DNA of 12,004 nucleotides from Actinomycetes bacterium (lineage in GTDB: Bacteria > Actinomycetota > Actinomycetes > Propionibacteriales > Propionibacteriaceae). How positions within the stretch are numbered: position 1 is the stretch's first letter; each line of letters starts with the position of its first letter. The notes beneath the pieces were generated by a model, which saw nothing but the letters and a program-made list of their open reading frames with translations, ran no database searches and was not told where the DNA came from. Both the position numbers and the translations under genes were made by a program. Location of the stretch: positions 1 through 12,004 of the forward strand of contig JAEWOI010000043.1 in NCBI GenBank assembly GCA_023460935.1, given 5' to 3'. Shown piece by piece: positions 1-7,089 of this stretch.

Positions 1-2119
<2,119 letters not shown>

Positions 2120-2178
2120 TCGGGTTCCTTTCGGTTCCGCCCCGCCCCCTGCCTCGCCCGGTCTTCGATCGAGGCTCG

Positions 2179-2203
2179 CGGGAGGCCGCTGCGCGGCTGC
2201 CCG
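2179..2203 (-). other. Small stem-loop in the pnp leader
   Basis: Arms CGGG (2179-2182) and CCCG (2200-2203) enclose a second stem GCCGC/GCGGC (2185-2189 with 2193-2197) and a three-base loop, with a small internal loop between the stems. It lies 60-84 nt upstream of the pnp start, inside the transcribed leader. The pnp leader is an RNase III processing and autocontrol site in E. coli, and rpsO-pnp is processed in Streptomyces. That this stem has such a role is inference; in DNA of this GC content stems of this size also arise by chance. Confidence 0.3.
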
Positions 2204-2267
2204 AAAGTCACTACCGGAGACCAAACCAGGTTGGTGCGGGGCTCTCTTGGGTTGTGGTTGTGCAGAT

Positions 2268-2305
2268 CCGGCCGGTGACGGGGGCAGTCCCCCGTCACCG
2301 GCCGG
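2268..2305 (-). terminator. Perfect 17-bp hairpin between rpsO and pnp (terminator or RNase III site)
   Basis: Bases 2268-2284 and 2289-2305 are exact reverse complements (17 bp) around a four-base loop (2285-2288). The hairpin begins 14 nt after the rpsO stop on the minus strand. No U-run follows; the next bases read ATCTGCACAACC. A GC-rich hairpin without a U-tract is common after actinobacterial genes and may give partial termination. The rpsO-pnp spacer is also a known place for RNase III cleavage in E. coli and Streptomyces, so this may be a partial terminator, a processing site, or both. The inverted repeat is directly visible; the function is inferred. Confidence 0.75.
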
Positions 2306-2319
2306 TCAGCAAGCGTTGG

Positions 2320-2583
2320 TCACCGGCGCAGGCCGAGCCGCGCGATCAGCGCGCGGTAGTGCTCGACGTCCTGCTTGGCGACGTAGTTGAGCAGGCGGCG
2401 GCGCTGGCCGACCAGCAGCATCAGGCCACGGCGGCTGTGGTGGTCGCCCTTGTGTTCCTTGAGGTGCTCGGTCAGGTGCGCGATCCGCTTGGTGAGCAGC
2501 GCGATCTGGACATCCGGCGAACCGGTGTCACCCGGAGCGATCGCGTACTCTTCGATGATCTTCTTCTTGGTGTCAGCGTCCAT
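2320..2583 (-). CDS. rpsO: 30S ribosomal protein S15
   Basis: An 87-residue primary 16S rRNA-binding protein of the central domain (platform) of the 30S subunit, close to the 89 residues of E. coli S15. Diagnostic segments: DTGSPDVQIALLTKRI (residues 19-34), the EHKGDHHSRRGL RNA-binding turn (43-54), QRRRLLNY (60-67) and the C-terminal LIARLGLRR. The start is MDADTKKKI at 2583; the open frame continues upstream, but those residues do not resemble S15. The SD GAAAGGAG (2596-2603) is 12 nt from the ATG, longer than the usual 5-9 nt. The gene lies upstream of pnp as in most bacteria, and is transcribed away from the divergent pntAA. S15 represses its own mRNA in several phyla; no specific operator could be assigned here. 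Confidence 0.98.
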   Translation of the reverse strand: MDADTKKKIIEEYAIAPGDTGSPDVQIALLTKRIAHLTEHLKEHKGDHHSRRGLMLLVGQRRRLLNYVAKQDVEHYRALIARLGLRR

Positions 2584-2686
2584 CTGCTCGCTGCTCTCCT
2601 TTCGGTTTCCCGTTGCGCGGCGCTCCCCTGCCAGAACTGGCACGACATCTGAATCGAGGATCGTCGGGAGCTCTTGGGCGTCCGCG

Positions 2687-2736
2687 GCCGTCTTGACGGC
2701 GGCTCCACTCTACCGGTTGGCCCCACGCCGGGCGAA
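2687..2736 (-). promoter_or_regulatory. Candidate rpsO-pnp promoter and start-proximal hairpin
   Basis: On the minus strand a TAGAGT hexamer (2707-2712) fits the actinobacterial TANNNT -10 element. TTCGCC (2731-2736), 18 nt upstream, is a weak -35 match. Transcription would begin near 2700, giving a leader of about 115 nt. Immediately after that point GCCGTC/GACGGC (2687-2692 with 2695-2700) can form a small stem at the very 5' end of the RNA. The match is short and unsupported by expression data, so this is only a candidate. Confidence 0.35.
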
Positions 2737-2792
2737 TCGCCGCGATGAGCAGGGGCGACGCCTGTCCCGCGTTTGGGCAATTACGCAGTCCT

Positions 2793-2804
2793 ACCCACGT
2801 GGGT
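2793..2804. promoter_or_regulatory. 12-bp perfect palindrome ACCCACGTGGGT in the rpsO/pntAA divergent region
   Basis: An uninterrupted 12-bp palindrome centred on CACGTG lies in the 298-bp spacer between divergent rpsO and pntAA, 77 nt before the pntAA ATG. Perfect short palindromes in divergent promoter regions are often operators for dimeric regulators. No regulator gene is adjacent, and I could not assign a family. The palindrome is seen; the operator role is inferred. Confidence 0.35.
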
Positions 2805-2811
2805 GAGAGGA

Positions 2812-2847
2812 TAGCCCCGCCCCGCGGCCAAGAGCCGCGCAGGGCTA
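2812..2847 (+). other. Bulged stem-loop in the pntAA leader
   Basis: TAGCCC (2812-2817) pairs with GGGCTA (2842-2847). Inside it CGCGGC (2823-2828) pairs with GCCGCG (2834-2839) around a five-base loop. An asymmetric internal loop of 5 and 2 bases separates the two stems. If the pnt transcript starts upstream of 2812, this is a leader RNA structure standing 15 nt before the Shine-Dalgarno hairpin. No U-tract follows (CCCCTGAG), so a simple intrinsic attenuator is unlikely. Confidence 0.35.
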
Positions 2848-2862
2848 CCCCCTGAGTCCGAC

Positions 2863-2880
2863 GTTCACTAAGGAGTGAAC
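2863..2880 (+). promoter_or_regulatory. Hairpin holding the pntAA Shine-Dalgarno sequence
   Basis: GTTCACTAAGGAGTGAAC reads as two exact 7-base complementary arms (2863-2869 and 2874-2880) with the loop AAGG (2870-2873). The SD AAGGAG (2870-2875) occupies the loop and the first two bases of the 3' arm. The ATG at 2882 follows one base after the stem. In RNA this would partly hide the ribosome-binding site, as in RNA thermometers and translational operators. Alternatively, the 18-bp dyad could be a DNA operator. The structure is visible directly; its effect is inferred. Confidence 0.5.
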
Positions 2881-2881
2881 C

Positions 2882-4006
2882 ATGGCGGTTGTCATCGGCA
2901 TCCCGATCAGCGCAGACCCGGCAGAACGCCGGACGCCGATCGTGCCGGATGTGGTCAAGAAGTTGCGTTCGGCAGGTGCCGAGGTGGTGGTGCAGCGCGG
3001 CGCCACCGACGGGGCCAACCTGGACGAGTCCAGCCTGGGCGAGGTGTCGTGGGTGGATTCCACCGACGACGTCCTCGCCGCTGCGGACGTGGTCTGGGTG
3101 GTCGCGCCGCCGGAGGACGCGCTGCTCGCGAAGCTGCGGCCCGGCACGGTGCTGATGGGCATGCTGCAGCCCTACGCCTCGGCCGACCGCGTGCGGCTGT
3201 TCTGTGAACGCCAGATCACCGCTTTCGCGATGGAGCTGCTGCCGCGCATCTCCCGCGCCCAGAGCATGGACATCCTCTCCTCCCAGGGTGCGGCGTCCGG
3301 CTACCAGTGCGCGCTGATCGCCGCGGCGAGGGCGCCCAAGTTCTTCCCGATGCTCACCTACGCCGCCGGCACCATCCGCCCGGCCAGGGTGCTCGTGATC
3401 GGGGCCGGCGTGGCCGGCCTGCAGGCCATCGCCACGGCGAAGCGGCTCGGTGCGATGGTCGAGGCCTACGACGTCCGGCCCGACACCAGGGAGCAGATCG
3501 AGTCGCTGGGCGCCAAGTTCGTCGACACCGGCGTGAGCGCCGCCGGCAGCGGCGGCTACGCCAGGGAGCTGACCGAGGAGGAGAAGGCTGCGCAGGCCGA
3601 GAAGCTGGGCAAGGCGATCGCCAACTGCGACGTGCTGATCACCACCGCAGCGGTGCCGGGCAAGCGGGCGCCGCTGATCGTCACCGAGGCGATGGTGGCG
3701 GGGATGAAGCCCGGCGCCGTCGTCGTCGACATGGCGGCTGAGACCGGCGGCAACGTCGCCGGGACGGTCGCGGGCAAGGAGGTGAAGGTCGGCCCGGCGC
3801 ACGTGGTCGGCCCCACCAACCTGCCGAGCCGGATGCCCGTGCACACCTCGGAGATGCTCAGCAAGAACCTGTTCAACTTCCTGGCCCCGATGCTGTCCGA
3901 GGGCCTGCTCAAGCTGGACTGGGACGACGAGGTGGTCGCCGGTACAGCACTCACCCATGCCGGCGAAGTGAAGCACGCCGGCGTTCAGAACGTCCTCGGG
4001 CTCTAG
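2882..4006 (+). CDS. pntAA: Proton-translocating NAD(P) transhydrogenase, subunit alpha part 1 (NAD(H)-binding domain dI)
   Basis: A 374-residue soluble peripheral subunit that binds NAD(H) and exchanges hydride with NADP(H) on domain III of PntB. The alanine dehydrogenase/PNT N-terminal fold spans about residues 4-140, with RRTPIVPD at 16-23. The conserved RQD loop is in PRISRAQSMD at 121-130: Arg122, Gln127 and Asp130 match the spacing of Rhodospirillum rubrum Arg127/Gln132/Asp135. The Rossmann segment about 145-345 carries VIGAGVAGLQA (172-182) and YDVRPD (196-201), whose Asp should contact the NAD ribose. The protein ends after dI, so this is the split three-gene form rather than the fused E. 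coli PntA. The ATG at 2882 has SD AAGGAG 6 nt away. The stop is 18 bases before pntAB, consistent with one operon. Confidence 0.97.
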   Translation: MAVVIGIPISADPAERRTPIVPDVVKKLRSAGAEVVVQRGATDGANLDESSLGEVSWVDSTDDVLAAADVVWVVAPPEDALLAKLRPGTVLMGMLQPYASADRVRLFCERQITAFAMELLPRISRAQSMDILSSQGAASGYQCALIAAARAPKFFPMLTYAAGTIRPARVLVIGAGVAGLQAIATAKRLGAMVEAYDVRPDTREQIESLGAKFVDTGVSAAGSGGYARELTEEEKAAQAEKLGKAIANCDVLITTAAVPGKRAPLIVTEAMVAGMKPGAVVVDMAAETGGNVAGTVAGKEVKVGPAHVVGPTNLPSRMPVHTSEMLSKNLFNFLAPMLSEGLLKLDWDDEVVAGTALTHAGEVKHAGVQNVLGL

Positions 4007-4024
4007 GCCGGGGAGGAAGCGACC

Positions 4025-4348
4025 ATGGACGCGACACTGCTGACCAACCTTCTGTTCCTCTACATCTTCATGCTCGCGGCCTTCACCGGCTACGAGGTGA
4101 TCTCCCGGGTGCCGGTGATCCTGCACACGCCGCTGATGTCCGGCTCCAACTTCGTCCACGGCGTCGTGCTCGTCGGTGCGATGTGGGCGCTGGGCCACGC
4201 CGAGGGCTGGTTCCAGCTCACCCTCGGCTTCCTCGCCGTGCTGCTCGGCGCGGCCAACGCGGCTGGTGGCTACGTGGTCACCGAGCGGATGCTGGGCATG
4301 TTCAACACCAAGGCCAAGCCGGCCGTGACCAGCGGCAAGGAGGCCTGA
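4025..4348 (+). CDS. pntAB: Transhydrogenase subunit alpha part 2 (small membrane subunit)
   Basis: A 107-residue integral membrane protein contributing part of domain II, the proton channel. Hydrophobic stretches lie at about residues 7-24, 43-57 and 63-86. The family signature region GYEVISRVPVILHTPLMSGS (22-41) links the first two. His45 in SNFVHGVVLVG sits in the second membrane segment; by my alignment from memory this matches the proton-path histidine of the Thermus thermophilus alpha-2 subunit (His42). The hydrophilic tail (about 94-107) lacks a nucleotide-binding domain, which is on separate pntAA. The SD GGGGAGGAAG lies just before ATG. The stop is 3 bases before pntB, and the pntB SD lies inside this reading frame, so translation is probably coupled. 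Confidence 0.95.
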   Translation: MDATLLTNLLFLYIFMLAAFTGYEVISRVPVILHTPLMSGSNFVHGVVLVGAMWALGHAEGWFQLTLGFLAVLLGAANAAGGYVVTERMLGMFNTKAKPAVTSGKEA

Positions 4349-4351
4349 GCC

Positions 4352-5764
4352 ATGACCATCCTGGTAAACGCGATCTACTTCGCAGTGGCGATCCTGTTCA
4401 TCCTCGGCCTGAAGGCGATGTCCTCGCCGGTGACCGCCCGCAAGGGCATCATGTGGGCCGGCGTCGGCATGGTGCTCGCCACAGTTGCGACCTTCTTCTA
4501 CCCCGAGGCGGACGGCAGCGGCCTGCTGTTCTTCGGCGAGGGCAAGCTGCTCAACCTGGTGCTCACCGTGGTCGCGATCGCCCTCGGCGGCGGCGTCGCC
4601 TGGTGGCTCGGCAAGGTCGTCAAGATGACCGACATGCCGCAGATGGTGGCCGTGTACAACGGCATGGGCGGTGGCGCCGCAGCGCTGATCGCAGCCGTCG
4701 AGTTCGCCCGCGGCGAGGTGCACTCCCCGATCGTCGCCACCCTCGCCGTGCTCGGCGCCCTGATCGGGTCGGTGGCGTTCTCCGGGTCCATCGTCGCGTT
4801 CCTGAAGCTCCAGGGCATCATGAAGAAGACCTGGCGGCTGCCCGCCCAGAACCAGGTGAACATCGTCCTGGCCATCGTCGCGGTCGTCCTCGGGGTGTCG
4901 ATCGTCCTGCTGGGCGGCAACCCGGTGACCGCGGTGCTGCTGGTGGCCTTCTTCCTGCTGTCGCTGTTCCTCGGCGTGGTGCTCACCAGCCCCATCGGTG
5001 GCGCCGACATGCCGGTCGTGATCTCCCTGCTGAACGCCTTCACCGGTCTCGCGGTCGGCTTCGAGGGCTACGTGCTGGGCAACCCGGCGCTGGTCATCGC
5101 CGGCATCGTGGTCGGCGCGTCCGGCACCCTGCTCACCCAGCTGATGGCCAAGGCCATGAACCGTCCGATCAGCAACGTCATCTTCACCCCGATCACCGGC
5201 GAGGCCCAGGCGGGCGGCGCGATCGAGGGCTCGATGAAGGAGGTCGGGCCGATGGACGCCGCCGCGATGATGCGTTACGCCGAGAAGGTGATCATCGTCC
5301 CGGGCTACGGCATGGCCGTCGCCGGCGCGCAGCACAAGGTCTGGGAGCTCACCAAGCAGCTCACCGAGGCCGGCGTCGAGGTGAAGTTCGCGATCCACCC
5401 GGTGGCCGGCCGGATGCCCGGGCACATGAACGTGCTGCTGGCAGAGGCCGGGGTGCCCTACGACATGATCTTCGACCTCGAGGAGATCAACGACGAGTTC
5501 CCCACCGCCGACGTGGCGCTCGTGATCGGCGCCAACGACGTGGTCAACCCCGTCGCCCGCACCGACAAGTCGTCCCCGATCTACGGCATGCCGATCCTCG
5601 ACGCCGACAAGGCGCAGAGCTGCATCGTGATCAAGCGGGGCAAGGGCGCCGGCTACTCCGGCATCGAGAACGCCCTGTTCTACGCCGAGAACACCTCGAT
5701 GCTGTACGGCAGCGCCCAGCAGGCCGTGGCCGAGGTGATCACCCAGGCCAAGTCCCTGGTCTGA
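4352..5764 (+). CDS. pntB: Transhydrogenase subunit beta (membrane domain plus NADP(H)-binding domain dIII)
   Basis: A 470-residue subunit completing the proton channel (domain II) and binding NADP(H) (domain III). About nine hydrophobic segments occupy residues 4-265. Family marks there are the GSVAFSGSIVAFLKL region (139-153) and GGADMPVVISLLNAF (216-230), with Asp219 and Asn228 matching E. coli beta Asp213 and Asn222. Domain III spans about 300-470: PGYGMAVAGAQ (317-327), IHPVAGRMPGHMNVLLAEAGVPYD (from 349), VIGANDVVNP (391-400), and KRGKGAGYSGIEN (428-440) near the NADP phosphate. Two differences from E. coli stand out: the position of proton-channel beta His91 appears to be Val128, and the usual AVAQAQ in the NADP loop is AVAGAQ. 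The SD AAGGAGG (4337-4343) overlaps the end of pntAB. The gene is last in the operon and is followed by a hairpin. Confidence 0.97.
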   Translation: MTILVNAIYFAVAILFILGLKAMSSPVTARKGIMWAGVGMVLATVATFFYPEADGSGLLFFGEGKLLNLVLTVVAIALGGGVAWWLGKVVKMTDMPQMVAVYNGMGGGAAALIAAVEFARGEVHSPIVATLAVLGALIGSVAFSGSIVAFLKLQGIMKKTWRLPAQNQVNIVLAIVAVVLGVSIVLLGGNPVTAVLLVAFFLLSLFLGVVLTSPIGGADMPVVISLLNAFTGLAVGFEGYVLGNPALVIAGIVVGASGTLLTQLMAKAMNRPISNVIFTPITGEAQAGGAIEGSMKEVGPMDAAAMMRYAEKVIIVPGYGMAVAGAQHKVWELTKQLTEAGVEVKFAIHPVAGRMPGHMNVLLAEAGVPYDMIFDLEEINDEFPTADVALVIGANDVVNPVARTDKSSPIYGMPILDADKAQSCIVIKRGKGAGYSGIENALFYAENTSMLYGSAQQAVAEVITQAKSLV

Positions 5765-5801
5765 GCACGGGCACACGGCTGGCGGCCGAGCCGCTGACCG
5801 A

Positions 5802-5836
5802 CGATCGCCGGCGCCCCTTCCGGGCGCCGGCGATCG
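5802..5836 (+). terminator. 15-bp hairpin terminator after pntB
   Basis: Bases 5802-5816 and 5822-5836 are exact reverse complements (15 bp, GC-rich) with a five-base loop CTTCC. The hairpin starts 37 nt after the pntB stop and is followed by GATTTCC, a very short T run. It also lies 15 nt beyond the stop of the minus-strand lipoprotein remnant, so it could stop transcription from either side. It is the strongest terminator candidate in the window. Confidence 0.75.
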
Positions 5837-5851
5837 GATTTCCGGCGGGGC

Positions 5852-5995
5852 TCAGCCGGGCAGGTCGCTGATCCTGTCGTTCGACGGCGGCTTGATCTCG
5901 ACCGGCTCGTTGTAGTCGCCCATGTTGCCCTCGAGCCGGAACGGCATGGGCTTGCCGGCCAACTCGCCCTCCACTGGCAGTTGGCCCGATCCTGT
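5852..5995 (-). pseudogene. C-terminal remnant of an LppX/LprG-like lipoprotein gene
   Basis: On the minus strand, ending at the TGA at 5852-5854, about 46 codons read as a coherent protein tail: LPVEGELAGKPMPFRLEG, then GDYNEPVEIKPPSNDRISDL. The 'Dy-x-EPV-x-I-x-PP' close is typical of the C-terminus of actinobacterial LppX/LprG-like secreted lipoproteins (LolA-like fold), which normally exceed 200 residues. Upstream the frame runs on to about 6151, but the residues are unrelated low-complexity sequence. There is no signal peptide, no lipobox cysteine and no plausible start, and the GNAT gene's upstream region occupies the space. I read it as the surviving 3' end of a gene whose front was deleted or replaced. 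The upper limit near 5995 is approximate. The family call rests on pattern memory, not a search; a small novel protein is a weaker alternative. Confidence 0.5.
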
Positions 5996-6116
5996 CCAGC
6001 TTGTTAGCCTCGGCGACGGCTGCGGAAAGTACCCGATCCGGTGGGCAAGACGCCCGGGCGCCGGTTTGGGGTAGCGGCCACACTGGAAACCGGATGCCGA
6101 CGAGCCCGGAGGATGC
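5996..6116 (+). other. Upstream region of the GNAT gene
   Basis: This stretch lies between the lipoprotein remnant and the GNAT start. The only clear signal is the SD GGAGGA (6108-6113) directly before ATG. TTGTTA at 6001-6006 resembles a -35 element, but no convincing TANNNT follows at 16-19 nt, so I do not call a promoter. No RNA gene or larger inverted repeat was seen. Confidence 0.4.
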
Positions 6117-6608
6117 ATGCCTGAAGACCCGATCATCGTGCGCCTTTGCACCGCGGCGGACGTCGCGCCACTCCACGCCCGGGAACCCCACCCTTCTGCG
6201 CGGATCGCCCAGAGGCACTTCGATCGGCAGGCTGCAGGCGACTACTTCTACGCTGTGGCGTTCCGCGGCGATGTGCCGGTGGGCACCAGCGTCCTGGACT
6301 GCCGGCGGGACAACTCCCTCTGCCCGGAGCTGAAGAACCTCTGGGTGTACCCCGAGTTCCGCCGCCAGGGCGCAGCCCGGGCGCTCACGACGTTCCTCGA
6401 AGGCCAGGCGACTGCGCTCGGCTTCGTCGAGGTCTTCTTCCGGGTCGACCCCAACAACGAGGCGGCCATCCCGATGTACATCGGGCTCGACTACAGCCCG
6501 ACCGGTGACCACGCGCTGACCACCTACGAGACCGTCGACGCCGAGGGCAAGGTGCACTCGACCAGACAGACCGACGCCATCTACCGCAAGTCGCTGCTGG
6601 CCCGCTGA
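6117..6608 (+). CDS. GNAT-family N-acetyltransferase
   Basis: A 163-residue single-domain GCN5-related acetyltransferase, expected to transfer acetyl from acetyl-CoA to an unknown amine. The core is visible: beta-4 LKNLWVYPEF (72-81), acetyl-CoA pyrophosphate loop RRQGAARAL (82-90, the Q/R-x-x-G-x-G/A motif with Ala at the last glycine position), VEVFFRVDPNNEAAIPMYIGLDY (from 104) with the usual Asn and Tyr of motif B, and a C-terminal extension with several threonines (130-163). The ATG at 6117 has SD GGAGGA, with GGAGG only 4 nt from it. The gene stands alone on the plus strand and converges with the minus-strand gene at 6611, the stops being two bases apart. The substrate cannot be told from sequence. 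Confidence 0.88.
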   Translation: MPEDPIIVRLCTAADVAPLHAREPHPSARIAQRHFDRQAAGDYFYAVAFRGDVPVGTSVLDCRRDNSLCPELKNLWVYPEFRRQGAARALTTFLEGQATALGFVEVFFRVDPNNEAAIPMYIGLDYSPTGDHALTTYETVDAEGKVHSTRQTDAIYRKSLLAR

Positions 6609-6616
6609 GGTCAGCG
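6603..6616. repeat. 14-bp inverted repeat formed by two convergent stop codons
   Basis: CGCTGAGGTCAGCG: arms 6603-6608 and 6611-6616 around GG. The plus-strand TGA (6606-6608) ends the GNAT gene, and the complement of TCA (6611-6613) ends the minus-strand gene. The stem is only 6 bp with a two-base loop, so it is a poor terminator by itself, yet it is the only structure between the genes. Confidence 0.5.
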
Positions 6617-7051
6617 CTCGCGGTCCAGTCCCACAGCCAGCACGCTGACCCGTTCCCTCGGCGCGGCCAGGTCGATGATCACGCCCTCGCTCCCGTTGTG
6701 GTAGTCCTCGAAGGTCAGCTGGTGCAGCAGGGCCCGCACCGCCAGCCGCCCCAGGTCTCCGGAGTGGAAGCCACGCACCAGCACCACCGTGCCGTCGGCG
6801 AAGCACAGCGCGGCGAACCTGTGCGCCCCCGCTGACCGGATGGCCCGCACCGGCACCCTGCGGGCGGCCAGGCGGGCCAGGTTGAGCCGGATCACCGCCG
6901 GTGAGCTGGCCCCGTACTCGGTGGCGACCTGCCGTCCGATCTCGGTCAGCTCGGCCAGGTCGGCCTGGGCCAGTGGCAGGGAGTCGGGCGCCCGGAAGCC
7001 GGATCCGGCAAGCCCGCCGAACCACCGCCTGATCGGATCGAGCCCGAACAT
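6611..7051 (-). CDS. Conserved-looking protein of unknown function, 146 residues
   Basis: I do not recognise this family. The start chosen is the ATG at 7051 (MFGLDPIRRWFGGLAG). Upstream the frame stays open, but that sequence overlaps ribF out of frame. A good SD is absent; GGCGGA lies about 14 nt upstream, so initiation may be leaderless or coupled to ribF, whose stop is 38 nt upstream on the same strand. Visible features: an amphipathic Arg/Trp/Phe N-terminus (7-20), a helix-like stretch LAELTEIGRQVATEYG (32-47), helix PAVIRLNLARLAARRVP (51-67), and a beta-rich half HRFAALCFADGTVVLVRGF (78-96) ending EGVIIDLAAPRERVSVLAVGLD. No membrane segment, signal peptide, metal-binding cluster or catalytic motif is seen. 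A cytoplasmic alpha/beta protein is likely. Codon bias matches the neighbours, supporting a real gene. Confidence 0.7.
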   Translation of the reverse strand: MFGLDPIRRWFGGLAGSGFRAPDSLPLAQADLAELTEIGRQVATEYGASSPAVIRLNLARLAARRVPVRAIRSAGAHRFAALCFADGTVVLVRGFHSGDLGRLAVRALLHQLTFEDYHNGSEGVIIDLAAPRERVSVLAVGLDRER

Positions 7052-7089
7052 GGGCCAATTGTGCGTCCGCCGGGGCGGATACGAAAGCT

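Noticed and set aside
2773..2812. Promoter for pntAA (TTGGGC or TTACGC with downstream hexamers)
   Set aside because: No pair with acceptable spacing and a TANNNT -10 element was found on the plus strand.
2573..5776. 1067-codon minus-strand open frame across the pnt operon
   Set aside because: It is rich in His, Asp, Gly and Arg and is antisense to three well-supported pnt genes; a product of third-position GC bias.
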